Of a DNA stretch of 64,000 nucleotides, positions 1-11,229 are shown one piece after another. The position numbers and the translations under genes were made by a program. Within the stretch, counting starts at the first letter, position 1. Every line of letters starts with the position of its first letter. The notes beneath the pieces were generated by a model. The model saw only the letters and a program-made list of their open reading frames with translations. It was not told the origin of the DNA and made no database searches. Origin of the DNA: Panax quinquefolius (lineage: Eukaryota; Streptophyta; Magnoliopsida; Apiales; Araliaceae); the NCBI GenBank assembly GCA_020205615.1, contig CM035170.1, positions 28,491,568-28,555,567 on the forward strand, read 5' to 3'.

Positions 1-541
1 GCTCCAACTTGATGAACTCTGCCTCTTTTATGTGACGAATACTTTCAGGAAAGTACTTGTCGTTGAATAGTTCTTGGAACATCTCCCAAGACATCTTCAG
101 TGTGGCAGGTTGAGTGCGCTTTACTGATTCCCACCAGTAATCTGCCTCTCCTCGCAACATAAAGGCGGCAAAGGGAACCTTTTGCTCCTCGGAGCATCCC
201 AAGACATCAAATATCTGGGTGATCTGCTTTATCCATGCTTCCGCCTTAAGTGGTTTTGGCTCTCCAATAAACTCCGGTGGTCCCAGCTCCTTGAACTGTT
301 TAGCGGTGACCATTCGAGAGTTTCCAGTGTTTCCACCTATATTTTGGACAGGAGCCGCTCTCGCCTGCTGTTGCATGAATTGCATAAAGCCTCTAAACAT
401 TCCATCATTCATTATTTGGTCAGTGTTGTTGTTTGCATGCAGATTGTCACCTTCCTGGTGCACATTATCCTGATTAATGATCTGTGGAGACTCAACGGTC
501 TCCTGTGCTCCATTGCTATTCTCAACATTCTCGGATGTCAT
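1..541 (-). CDS. Ty3/gypsy gag, N-terminal part (element A), runs off the left edge
   Basis: Minus-strand reading frame opening at the ATG at 541-539 and open for 180 codons to the window edge. It begins MTSENVENSNGAQETVESPQ, then has a spacer with NNNTDQIMNDGMFRGFMQF, then a retrotransposon gag core with FIGEPKPLKAEAWIKQI, IFDVLGCSEEQKVPFAAFML and MSWEMFQELFNDKYFPESIR. The same blocks recur in elements D and E. Gag forms the particle that packages the element RNA; the zinc knuckle would lie beyond the window. The start is supported by the matching ATG in element D (38967) and by its position about 190 bp after the primer binding site. No stop or frameshift is visible, so this is the best-preserved gag here. 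It could be a live copy or only locally intact. Confidence 0.9.
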   Translation of the reverse strand, partial: MTSENVENSNGAQETVESPQIINQDNVHQEGDNLHANNNTDQIMNDGMFRGFMQFMQQQARAAPVQNIGGNTGNSRMVTAKQFKELGPPEFIGEPKPLKAEAWIKQITQIFDVLGCSEEQKVPFAAFMLRGEADYWWESVKRTQPATLKMSWEMFQELFNDKYFPESIRHIKEAEFIKLE

Positions 542-714
542 TTTCAGATACTGCCACAAAACAAAGGTTAATTAACATATAACATATTATCCCTATACTT
601 TGACCGACCGATTAAATACCAAATAAACTTAGGTAGGTCATACTAGCGAAGGAATTCCTCGTCTCTCCCCTCCTAGTTCTATTCTCACATCTTAGCCAGG
701 GATCATATCCCAAA

Positions 715-728
715 GCTTTGATACAAAC
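715..728 (-). other. Primer binding site of element A
   Basis: On the minus strand this reads GTTTGTATCAAAGC directly after the LTR end. It is a degraded form of TTGGTATCAGAGC, the usual complement of the 3' end of plant initiator tRNA-Met. Two or three bases differ from elements B and D, so priming may be weakened. Confidence 0.6.
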
Positions 729-3256
729 TATGACACCCCCAAAATAGGTATACATCACCTATTCTGAGTCGCCAAATATATGGTACAGAATACAAATACA
801 ATCTTTAATATACAACAACAGAGCTGTGAGTTTGAATACAAATACTGTCTTCTAGACAATATCCACTCTCAGAATAAGTCCTCATTACATTTATTGTCAC
901 ACTATTTAACAGAATAGTGAGGACTACTAATACTATCATCTGATCCATCACTCCGTTCCCCAACTCATCCCAACTATATTCTCATTTCCTGAAGAGAATA
1001 GTGAAAGAAAGGGTGAGCTCAACTAGCCCAGTAAGAAATATTATAACTAAGATAATGTAGAATAAATTATCATTAGCCTTAAACAATGTTAAACTGATAA
1101 AATATAACAAACATCAAGTTTAACTGCATCGGAACAAGCAATCCATTAAAAGAGTCAAGTAGTGAATAAAATCTACTATCTTTTATGATTTAAAAGGTTT
1201 TTCATCACTTTTACCGCTAAGACTCAGCTTAAATAAATAATCCACATCATCGAATCACCCCAGCACTACGGCCAAGGATATTCTTTAGTATCACGGCCAC
1301 AAATTATCCATGCACTACGGGCCAAGGACATTCGTGTATTCATCAATGGTCATGATCATGCCAACAACTGTCCATCAATGCACTACGGGCCAATGAGGAC
1401 TTTTACGACATCATTTGTAACATTACGGTTATGATTATACCGAATAATCCTTGGTCATAATCATACCAAGCCCATCTATGCACTACAGGCCACAAATGAC
1501 TTTCAAAAAATATAAACATGAGGATGATGACAATGATATAAGAATTCAATAAAACAAGTTCAAGAATTAATTTATCCAGAAACTAATAACGTCCAAATTG
1601 TCAACATGATAATCGCTTTATGCAAGAAAAATTCAAGAATGCTCGTAAGAATATTTCCATGAAAAGATACTGGATGAAGCGCAAATATCAAGAATATTCC
1701 ACTAATTTCATGGAGTATAGAAGTCAAAACTTTAACCAACTTAGTATAATAAGGAATGGAATAACAAAAAAAAATCACTAGGCATGCGATAGATCATTGC
1801 AGTGCAAGTTATTCCAATGTAATAATAATTAACGAAATCGGTCCGTAGAAAACGCACAAATAGGATATTCCAATGTAATAATAAAGATTTTAATCAGTGT
1901 CCGGCGTAAAACGCATGCATGTGAGGATATTCCAACCTAATAATAACGAATGGAATAATGTAAGAATTTCACCAAGTATAGGGTAGGTTCACAGATACAA
2001 AGTTATTCCAATGAATAATAAATAATGGAATAACAGAAGTTCTCTTCATAAATACAAAAGAAATAATACCCCTTGCCGTAAAAGAAACTGGATATAAGAG
2101 TAGGGAAGTAGCAGAATACTTTTTTATAGTTTCTCTATAATTTCTCTCTCTAGAGTTTCAGTGAATTCGTAAGAAATAATGAAGGAATGAGCTTCTATTT
2201 ATAGGAGAATGGAAAGGATACTATGCAATAAAATATTCTAATAAAATAAAAACTTTAAATAAAATATATATATTATATATATATATATGTAACCCGTGAT
2301 TACATCCCGTGAACCAGCTTGTTCATTCACAATAATCATATAACCTATATATATAATACATATATAATATAATAATAATAATACAACTAGTATCCCCGTG
2401 TTCCTCCCCCCTTTCCCATAAAATCCCACCAAAACATAATTTAACATATACATATATATATATATATATATAATACTTATATATATTATATATATAACAC
2501 AAAACTGAGATAACTTCTCCCCTCTATTTTGAAAAATTGATAAGTGGGGGTTCAAATAATTAGCAATACTTCATAAAAATCACCTTAATAATTTTAACAA
2601 CATTTATCACCTTTATTATAATTCACAATATTAATCGACTAGGTCGTTCCCAGGAAAGAGGGGGCTTTCCAATAAGGATTTCTCCCCATTGGCGCGCAAT
2701 TAGGTGTCCAAACCTCTCCTTGACATAACTTCTAAACATCGTTAATATTGCAAATGATAATATTAATAACTTTGTCGTCTCAATTATTGATTTAATAATA
2801 TATAAAATATTGACAATAATTGAATCAAATAATGTGAGATACAATGCAGCAATTACTGTAGCAATAATTGATCAAAACTAAGTGACTTCTCACGTAAGCA
2901 TTAATAATCAATACCGTGTGCTACTATGCAACCACGCATATTACTGTACTTTTAACACCGTGTGTTTCAACAGTTAACGGTAAAACTTCTGCCGTTATTT
3001 TCATAAAGTATTTTTGTCGTTTTCTCAATCCGACAATAATTCCGCTAGGGGTCCACCAATGATTGTCTTGTTGCATTTAATATTCCTATTAAATGAATAT
3101 TCCCCACCAAACGAATATTATATAACAACTTGCGTACTTTGCAAAAGTTATAAATATTACCCACAACTATAACATTATATCAAATTTACTCCATAATATT
3201 CAAAAATGATATTTATAGAAAATTCATTTTTATTAAAAAAAAATTGGGGTCTTACA
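729..3256 (-). mobile_element. 5' LTR of Ty3/gypsy element A
   Basis: Minus-strand LTR of about 2.5 kb. It starts TGTAAGACCCC (complement of GGGGTCTTACA ending at 3256) and ends in the GGGGGTGTCA block at 729-743. It matches the LTRs of element E, including minisatellite units with CATGCATG and TTATTATTAC-type spacers at about 1800-2040. It carries hairpin cassettes of the ATCTTTG-type at 1255-1500, a TATA box (complement of CTATTTATA) at 2195-2203, a conserved U3 hairpin at 2669-2692, and an acceptor-like CTCTTCAG just after the cassettes near 985-995. AT-dinucleotide tracts lie at 2262-2290 and 2450-2500. Confidence 0.88.
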
Positions 3257-4283
3257 ATAACACTATATTCAACATGTTTAACACAAAAAAAACTAACATC
3301 TAACACATCTACCTAGATCAGATTCTAGGATTAGCTTTATACCTCACTTTGAACAATTTTAATTCTAAGTTTTTGAGTTGTTAATTAAGGTGGTGGAGCT
3401 CGATTTATGACTGATCTAGCAAGTTAATTTCGGAGGTTTGGAGTTGAGAGGATTTTGGTTGAGTATTTCTGCAAAATGAGCTAACAAATGTTATTTTCTC
3501 TCTCCCAATCTATTTATACAACTTAGATGCAATGAATAATGCTGGTATATGTGTCCATACAAGGTTGGACTGCTGAGATTTAATATCACAAGGTCAATAT
3601 GTTAGGTCACCAACTCCATATTTGGCTAGATACACAAGTAAGCTTAATAAAGAATACAGAAGGGCATTTTGGACAATTGATTTGTGATTTTAATGGCAAT
3701 TTGGTCATTTGGCAAACCCTTAGGGTTTAACCCTAAGGTTTAGCATAATAAATTAGTAGGATTTTTAATTAGGGTTTGTACAAAAATTTAGTTTCTAAAA
3801 TGGAAATTAGGGTTTCCTTAATCATTCTTAGTTCCTAATTACATATAACATAAACATTAGATTATAGATTCACTAATTATCATTAGTACTAGAATTAACA
3901 ATTTAGGGTTTTCAATTTGACAATAGGACTAAATTAGAAATTAGGTTTTCTAAATTACAAATTTAGGGTTTCTAAATTAGTTTAGATTTCTAATAATATA
4001 AAACATTAAAATTAGGTTTAAGGTTCACTAATTAACATTAAGATGACTAAGTTGGCGATTAGGGTTCGTAACTAGCAAATTAGGGTTACTAATTTGTCAA
4101 TTAGGGTTATAAATTTATAATTAGGGTTATCTAAATAATAAATTAGGGTTTCTTATTAACTTTAAATTCTATAATACGCGACATAATTCATATAACACAA
4201 TTACAACACAGTCTTGAATTTCCCATTTCAAAAAATAGGGTTAAACAAATTAATATTAGGGTTTGGTCATGATTCAACATAAT
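3257..4283. other. AT-rich spacer with TAGGGTT-type motifs and a minus-strand promoter-like block
   Basis: No coding frame is recognisable. From 3720 to 4270 there are about a dozen scattered copies of ATTAGGGTT(T), separated by AT-rich text rather than head to tail, so this is not a telomere array. On the minus strand a TATAAATAG-type box at 3510-3518 is followed by a CT-rich leader and a GAG|GTATAA donor-like site near 3342. That resembles the U3-R-U5 plan of an LTR, so an old unrelated LTR fragment is possible. I could not find its ends. Confidence 0.4.
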
Positions 4284-5666
4284 TGAGACCCCAACTTATT
4301 ATAAATAAAATCAATTTCCATCTATTTATTATTGTGAATAATAAGGTGTTAAATATGATATAATATTTTGTATCTACATATGGGTGAAATATGCAAATTT
4401 TGCAAAATAAGCATTATTGGTGATAAAATAATCATCTATATATTTAAAGACATTTTATATTCGTTCATTCGTCGTGAATATTCTTGTTGTTGGGAAATAT
4501 TCATAATGCTAATTTCAACAAAGGTTTAAGAAAATATTTGACTGACATTTTATAGATGTCATCCAAGGACATTACAAAGATGTTAGTTCTTTTCCTATTG
4601 CCCTGGGTATAAGGGTCGATTATAAAACCCCAACTATTATAAATAAAATTGAATTTCTCTATTTATTATTGTGAAGAAAACGATAAGTTTGAAATGTTTT
4701 TATAAATAAAAATAATCATTGACGTATTCGTTTGTTAATATTCTTGTTGTTTTGAATATTAACACCGCTGGGGCCCCAATACCCGGTTACTTAAAATACC
4801 TTGGTTAAAATACGTATACGGTGGATGCACAATATTGATGAATTATTGATCCTTACGTAAGAAGGCACTACTCAATAATTGTTACAGTAATTATCGCTCA
4901 ATATTTTATTTTATTGATTCAATAATTGTTGCGTTGATATTTTATATTATTGTTGTTTTTCAATAATTATCATCGCACAAAGATTTCCCATTATCGATCA
5001 ATAATTCATATTATTTGAATAATATTATTAGATAAAGATTATTGGCAATGTCTAGAAAGTTCTCGTCACAAGGAGAGGTTTGGTCACCTAATTGCGCTAC
5101 CAAGAAGGAGAAATTTTATTGAAAGCCCCTCTTTCTTGGAAACTACCGGTTGTCATAAATGTGATTCTCAGTAATATTATTTGTGAATAATTAATTATTA
5201 ATTCATATGATAAGGAAATATTTATTTTATGTGGATATAAATGATGGATATATTTATTTTATGTGGATAAAATGAAGAAGGAGTTAATGCCGAGGTGTTT
5301 TATCAAGATTTTGTTTGCAGTAGGTATTAAAATCATCCGCTTGTGGATTTCGGATATTTTATATTTGGAATTTGGAAAACTCAAAGCTACAAAGTTGTAG
5401 AGAATTTGATTTCAAAGGCGAAATGGACATAAAATTCGTATTTTTCTGATAAACGGGCTATTTTCTATGAATTGTTGAAGTTTCAGAAAAATAAAATGAT
5501 TTTTATTAAATTTATGGGGGGACCCACTTTTGGTTGGTGGAATACACACATGGGTTGCTGAATTCTTCTAACATGGCTGCCCAAAAATTCAAAGCATCCG
5601 TAGGAATTGTAATTAATAATAATATATTTTATTATTTTAGTCTCCTATGGCGTTCAAACATTTTCC

Positions 5667-5675
5667 TATAAATAG
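5667..5675 (+). promoter_or_regulatory. TATA box of the element B 5' LTR
   Basis: TATAAATAG in the context CCTATAAATAGAGGGC, followed 50-60 bases on by a CT-rich leader (TTTCTTTCTCTCTATATTG). The same box recurs at the same place in the other LTRs: 12977 and 61931 (same LTR type), 34244 as TATAAAAGG, 45289 and 53161, and on the minus strand at 30098-30106 and 2195-2203. It marks the U3/R border of the LTR. Confidence 0.75.
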
Positions 5676-5842
5676 AGGGCTAAGTTAGAATTGAAAATCA
5701 CACCAGAAACAAGTTTTCTTTCTCTCTATATTGTCGAAGCGTATTTTAGTGAGTATTTATATACTTTGAGAGTTGTTGTTTCAGACAAGTTTCATTCTTT
5801 TCTCTATCCGATATTCCGATCAAAAGTAAATATTATTTTGAG

Positions 5843-6656
5843 GTAAGGGATGTTATTTTCTTCTTAAATGATATTATTTTCTTCAATATCATTATGCCAA
5901 AATATTGGTGAACGTTTTATCAAATTTGAAACTTTTTGTGTCGGGTTACTATTCACGATACTCAAGACTATTCACGAATACTAAGACTATTCACCAAAAA
6001 TGAAATTTTCTTCTTTTTTGTCCAAGATGTCTATTATGGTTACTATCTTTGATCAGATCCATGTTTTGGTCTTTATTTTTGAATTTGGCTTCAAAATTAG
6101 TTATTATGGAGTATTATTGATCTTGGATAAACCGTTATATACTAATCCTTAATATTTGTTCTTTTGCTTCAATCGGATTCATTTTTTTTAATATTTTTTC
6201 ATCATCCTCATTCCTAAATGATGATATTATCAAATATCTTTGGCCCAGAAAGCAAAGATGAATGATTAATCGATGAATATCTTTGGCCGTAGTGCAAAGA
6301 TGAACAGTGTTGAGATGAAAATGACCAACCGGTGATACAAATGAATATCTTTAGCCTGTAGTGCAAAGATGAATATTTGATTAAAGATATATATTGATTG
6401 TTGTTACAGGGATAAAATATTGATGATGGACTTTTAAATCTTAGAAGATAGTGGAATTCTTTCTCTACTTGACTCTTCTAATGGATTGATGTTTCCGCTG
6501 CAGTTGTTGATCTAAAACTTGTTGTCTATTATATTTTATCAGATTTTTCCCTGTTGAAGACTAATGATAATTTGTTGTATATTATCTTAGTCATAATATT
6601 CTTTACTGGGCTAGTTGAGCTCACCCTTTTCCTTTTTGTTCCATTTTTCTTCTCAG
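5843..6656 (+). other. Putative leader intron inside the LTR (element B)
   Basis: A conserved donor TTTGAG|GTAAGGG about 170 bp after the TATA box and a conserved acceptor TTTTTCTTCTCAG about 290 bp before the LTR end bracket 814 bp. This holds the ACTATTCACG repeats and the hairpin cassettes. Equivalent pairs occur at 15767-16596 (solo LTR), 34414/38480 (element D) and on the minus strand at 29920/27928. This is inferred from splice-site conservation only; no transcript is seen. Confidence 0.4.
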
Positions 6657-6943
6657 GAGGTGAGAACATAGCAGGATCTAGTCGGGGTATGGAGTGATGG
6701 TTCTAGAAAGATGTTTTAGCAAATTCTCACTATTCTCGTAAAATAGTGTTTGAATAATTGTAATGAGGACTTATTTGAGTGTGGATATTGTCTAGAAGAC
6801 AATATTTATATTTAAACTCACAAGATGTGTTGTCGTATTTTGCACGACACAATCAGTATTATTGAAGTTGTAGTTTGCTTTATGTACCATGTATTTGGCG
6901 ACTCGTAATGGGTGTCAGTATACCTATTTTGGGGCATCACACA

Positions 6944-6960
6944 TTGGTATCAAAGCTTAG
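6944..6960 (+). other. Primer binding site of element B
   Basis: TTGGTATCAAAGCTTAG follows the LTR end with a two-base offset. It is one base off the standard plant initiator-Met primer site TGGTATCAGAGC. Reverse transcription of the element would start here. Confidence 0.8.
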
Positions 6961-7128
6961 GGATATGGTCTCCGCGTGAGATCGGGAATAGAACTAGGAG
7001 GGGAGAGATGAGTAAATCATTCGCTAGTGTGTCCTATCTAAGCTTATTTGTTGGTCACCATAATATAGGGATATTATGTGATATGTTAATTTGTTTAATT
7101 AACCCTTGTTTTATGGCAATATTTAAGA

Positions 7129-8106
7129 ATGGTCACGAGAACGTTAACAATGGAGTGTATGAGACCGTGGAACAACCTCTAGTTACAAAACCAGAGAACG
7201 CGCAACAGAAGGCAATATTCCTCCCAGAACAACACTACCGAGCAAACGATGAATGATGGAATGTTTAGGAGCTTTTTGCAGTTCATGCAAAATCGCATTT
7301 AGGGAGACTCGTGTACAAAAATACGGTGGAAGTGTGATACCAATGCGCGGCCCTGTCACAAACCAAGCAGTTCAAGGAGTTGGGACCACCGTAATTTATT
7401 GGAAAGCCGGATCCAATCAAGGCGAAAACGTGGGTCAAGCAAATTACCAAGATATTCGATGTCTTGGGATGCACGGAGGAATGTATGTCCATTCGCCACC
7501 TTTATGTTCCGCTGTGAGGCGATTACCGGTGGGAGTCTGTGAAGCGTACTCACCACTACACTACTCAAAGATGTCTTGGGAAACATTTCAGAAACTATTC
7601 AATGACAAGTACTTTCTCGAAAGTATTCATAATGAAGGAGGAGGAGTTTATCGACCGAACAAAACAACACGACGGTGTCCCAAAGACGAGGCGAAGTTTG
7701 TTGAAGTTATCGAGGTTTGCACCTCATTTGGTAGAGAATGAGGAACGAATGACAAGGATGTTTCGAGAGGTCTAAAACCCGAGATTCGGCAATACCTTAT
7801 CTCTCATAAATTTTCTCTCAGATTCGGATGTTGTCAATAGGCTCAATTATTAGAGCGAGATAATGAGTATGTTCAACCGAGGGACCACAACCAAGGTCAT
7901 ACCGGGTGGATGTGCAATATCATCGAGAGCGATGATAACCAACGAGGAGGGAAAATATACGAACAAAGGCGGTAAACCACTTGGGTGGTCATCGTGGCCA
8001 TGATAATAGGAGAGGTGAGTCAAGTGGAAATTTCGAAAGAGGAGATTCAATAATGACGGAAGACATTAGCGAAGACCAAAGACCAAAGACTAACAACAAA
8101 TTCTAG
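7129..8106 (+). pseudogene. Decayed gag of element B
   Basis: The ATG at 7129 lies in the same place as the gag start in elements A, D and E. Family blocks can be followed across several frames: NDGMFRSFLQF-like text at 7250-7285, the FDVLGC-like block near 7455-7475, and MSWETFQKLFNDKYFLESI at 7570-7625, which is clean. Between these are repeated one- and two-base losses or gains, so no frame is longer than about 160 codons. Gag would have encoded the particle protein. The following zinc knuckle lies in the next open segment. Confidence 0.8.
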
Positions 8107-8129
8107 GGAGGAGAACGACCGCCATTTAG

Positions 8130-8789
8130 ATGTTACAAATGCGGAAAGAGGGACATATCGACCAAAACCGCCCACAACAGTCCAAGGTATGTTACAATTG
8201 TGGAAAGGAAGGACATATCGATCGAGATTGTACTATAGCAAAACCAAGTTCAGCGGGGATGGTGATTCCAAGGGCTATCCCGGATAAGTTGAAATCAGCG
8301 GTTCCTGGAAGAGCGTTTGTCGTGACTGGCCAAAACGTGAGGAACCCGAATGACGTGATCACGGGTAAGCTAATCTTGAACTCTTGCAAAGTTTATACCT
8401 TACTAGATACCGGCTCTACCCATTCTTTTATCTCTCCCGCTTGTGCTCAACGCTTAAACTTGACTCGAGAAATTGGACTTGACTTATCTCGTGAAACTCC
8501 GTTGGGTGAAACCTTCGTTACATCTATAGTTTATAAATCTTGCATGATCCAAGTTGGCACTATCACATTACCTATTGATCTTATCTCTTTAAAGATACTT
8601 GTTTTTGATGTGATTTTAGGAATTGATTGGTTAACCACTCATCATGATAAAATTGATTGTTTTCATAAGGTTGTTAGTTTTCATATTCCTAACCAACCTG
8701 TCATACGAATTCAAACTACTAAACCACTAAAATCAGTCACTGTCATATCAAGCCACAAAGCTATTCGTTTATTGAAAAACGGATGTTAA
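8130..8789 (+). pseudogene. gag zinc knuckle and aspartic protease of element B
   Basis: Open segment of 219 codons. Residues about 22-35 form a CCHC zinc knuckle (CYNCGKEGHIDRDC) that binds the element RNA. A linker follows (NPNDVITGKLILNSCKVY), then the retropepsin-type protease with an intact active site, LLDTGSTHSFIS, at about residues 91-102, and the second hydrophobic block VILGIDWL near residue 165. The segment ends at a TAA at 8787-8789 (KNGC*), where related copies continue with QAFLAH. A CAA-to-TAA change there would explain the stop. It is part of one gag-pol polyprotein, not a separate gene. Confidence 0.88.
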
Positions 8790-8889
8790 GCTTTCTTAGC
8801 CCATGTTATGGATTTGAACAAAGACAAGTCGATTTGAATAATATTTCATTGTTAGAGAATTTCCGATGTATTTCCTAAAAGAGCTTCCC

Positions 8890-9604
8890 TGGTTACCCCG
8901 TAACGTGATGTTGAATTCTTTATCGACCTTGAACCGCACAAAAAGCCCATTTCTAAAACCCCATATCGAATGGCTCCTATTGAACTTCGTGAGTTAAAAG
9001 TCCAACTACAGAATTGTTAGACATCGGCTTCATTCGGCCCTAGTACATCTCCTCGGGGTGCTCCTGCTTTATTCAGAAAGAAGAAAGACGGAGTATGCGA
9101 CTTTGTATTGACTACCGAGAATTAAACCATGTCACCATCAAGAATAGGTATCCGCTACCTCGCATTGATGACCGTTTGACCAAATGCAAGGAGCACACAA
9201 TTTTTTCAAAGATCGATCTTCGCTCGATATCATCAAATCAAGATTAAAATCGAGGATATTCCAAAGACCGCCTTCGTAACTCCAGATGGGCATTATGAAT
9301 TCTTAGTCATGTCTTTTGGATCGACTAATGCCCCGCCGCTTTCATGGATATGATGAACCGTGTATTCAAGGAATATTTGGATCAGGTTTTTGTTGTCTTT
9401 TTATTGATGACATCCTCATCTATTCCAAAAGTCGTAAAGATCATGAGCACCATTTGAAGTCGATACTTGAAAGGCTTCAGTGAAAACAAACTTTATGCCA
9501 AGTCAAGAAATGCGAAGTTCGCTTGAGGAAGTAGCATTCCTTGGGCACGTGGTGTCAAAACATGGAGTATCTGTTGACCCGACAAAGATCAAGCAAATAC
9601 AAAG
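8890..9604 (+). pseudogene. Reverse transcriptase of element B, frameshifted
   Basis: Reverse transcriptase core in pieces. [10 protein letters not shown] is encoded at 9098-9127. [10 protein letters not shown] follows at about 9145-9172, and SKIDLRS-like text at 9208-9228. The catalytic [10 protein letters not shown] block is at about 9400-9430, where extra T residues in a run shift the frame just before the two aspartates. A loss near 9010-9060 removes part of the Q-L-D-x-G-F-I-xPS block. This domain copies the element RNA into DNA; as read it cannot be made in one frame. Confidence 0.85.
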
Positions 9605-10090
9605 TTGGAGCAACCAAAGTCGGTGACCAAGTGCGTAGCTTTCGGGCTTAGCCGGTTATTATCGAGATTCGTGGAAGGATTTTCTCGAATCGCTATTCCG
9701 CTAACTCACCGACTCAGTAAAGATACAAAATTTGTATGGAGCGAGGAATGCGAGAAGAGTTTCCAAGAGCTCAAGAGGAGACTCATTTTGGCACCTGTTC
9801 TGGCAATACCATCTGGTTTGGATGGATTTGTTATATACAGCGATGCTTCAGGCAAAGGGTTAGGATGTGTTCTCATGCAACATGGGAAAGTCATAGCCTA
9901 TGCCTCACGACAACTCAAAGAATATGAGAGGAATTATCCTACTCATGATCTAGAGTTGGCAGTAGTCGTTTTCGCGTTGAAAATCTGGAGACACTACCTG
10001 TATGCGGAGAAAGTGGAGATCTATATGGATCATAAAAGCCTCAAATATTTCTTCACCCAAAAGGAACTCAACATGCGGCAACGACGTTAG
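9605..10090 (+). pseudogene. RNase H of element B
   Basis: Open segment of 161 codons. It starts in the reverse transcriptase thumb ([10 protein letters not shown]) and covers the RT-linked RNase H fold: [14 protein letters not shown] with the first catalytic Asp, [23 protein letters not shown] with the catalytic Glu, and [10 protein letters not shown] with the next Asp. It ends at a TAG at 10088, where relatives have TGG (Trp, RRWLEL), a single G-to-A change. It degrades the RNA strand during reverse transcription. Confidence 0.88.
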
Positions 10091-10401
10091 CTCGAGTTGT
10101 TGAAATATTATGATCATACCATTCAATACCATCTTAGAAAAAATAAACGTAGTAGCTGACGCATTGAGTAGAAGATCGTAAGCGAGTATGAGTGCAATGT
10201 TGTTAACACAAAGGCCCATTTTGTATGATTTACAAAGGATGGAGATTGAGTTAAAGACTCCAGGGACCCACGTGATGATGTCGAATATACGAGTAGAACC
10301 GACTTTAATCGATAAAGTTAAAGCTACTCAAGCTACTTGACTGGAGCCGATACGTATGAAGAAGAAAGTGCAAGAAGGAGCTATTCCGTAAGCGAGAATC
10401 G

Positions 10402-11145
10402 ATGAAGAAGGAATACTTAGATTCAACTCCGCACTTTGTGTTCCTAACGATTCTCGACTTGAAGCATAGAATCATGATGGAGGCACACAACACATCGCTT
10501 GTAATCCATCTCGGGAGTACCAAAATGTATCATGATATTCGACATACATTTTGGTGGAACAATACGAAGAGAGAGATCGCGAGTTTATCTCGAGGTGTTT
10601 AACTTGTCAACGTAAAAAGCGAGCATCAAGTGCCAAAGGGTCCATTACAACCACTTGAGATTCCGAAATGGAAGTGGGAACACATTACTATGGATTTCAA
10701 GCATGTGTCTTCCCAAAGTTTCTCAAGGCATAGATGCGATTTGGGTTATTGTTGATAGATTAACCAAGTCCGCCCATTTCTTACCGATACGTGAGACTTA
10801 TTCCTCGAACGCCTTGCTCAGTATGTGACGTGAATGAGATTGTGAGATTGCATGGCATGCCAAGATCCATAGTTTTGGATCGTGACCCAAGATTCACTTC
10901 AAGATTTTGGGGTTAGCTTGCGTAAAAAGCTATGGGCACGGATTTATGATTTAGTTCTAAGATACCATCCTCAAACCAGACGGACAATCGAGAGGACTAT
11001 TCAAACCCTTGAAGATCTATTAAGACTTTGTGTCCTAGATTTTAAAGGAAGTTGGGATAAGTACTTGCCACTGGTGGAATTCTCCTACAACAACAGTTAT
11101 CAAGCAAGTATAGGCATGGCTCCATTTGAGGCGTTTTATGGATGA
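10402..11145 (+). pseudogene. Integrase core of element B, frameshifted
   Basis: The zinc-binding start is visible as AHNTSLVIHLGSTKMYHDIR followed by a disrupted CLTCQ block near 10600. The catalytic core survives in pieces: WKWEHI-like text at 10668-10690, an [18 protein letters not shown] block at 10735-10785, and DRDPRF-like text near 10878. YHPQT and the final catalytic Glu lie in TIERTIQTLEDLLRLC in the open segment 10882-11145, followed by the conserved YNNSYQASIGMAPFEAFYG. Several single-base shifts separate these blocks. Integrase joins the DNA copy to host chromatin. Confidence 0.83.
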
Positions 11146-11229
11146 AAGTGTCGCTCTCCAAAGATGTTTGGGGCGAGGTGGGAGAAGCAACGTTGTTGGG
11201 ACCGTAATTAGTACGCATGACTACAGAAA

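Larger units (their letters stand above)
4284..6943 (+). mobile_element. 5' LTR of element B
   Basis: Starts TGAGACCCCAACTT at 4284 and ends near GGGGCATCACA at 6941, just before the primer site. Compared with the 3' LTR it has an extra partial copy of the LTR start at about 4620-4680 (AAAACCCCAACTATT), so its U3 begins twice. Landmarks are CTTACGTAAG at 4852-4861, the shared U3 block at 5045-5145, TATAAATAG at 5667-5675, a GAG|GTAAGG donor at 5843, hairpin cassettes at 6225-6375, a CTTCTCAG acceptor ending at 6656, and a terminal hairpin at 6785-6805. Confidence 0.88.

Noticed and set aside
182..571. Plus-strand frames at the left edge
   Set aside because: Antisense shadows of the gag on the minus strand, which is open to the edge and matches the other elements.
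3720..4270. Interstitial telomere array
   Set aside because: TAGGGTT motifs are scattered with unrelated bases between them, not in tandem.
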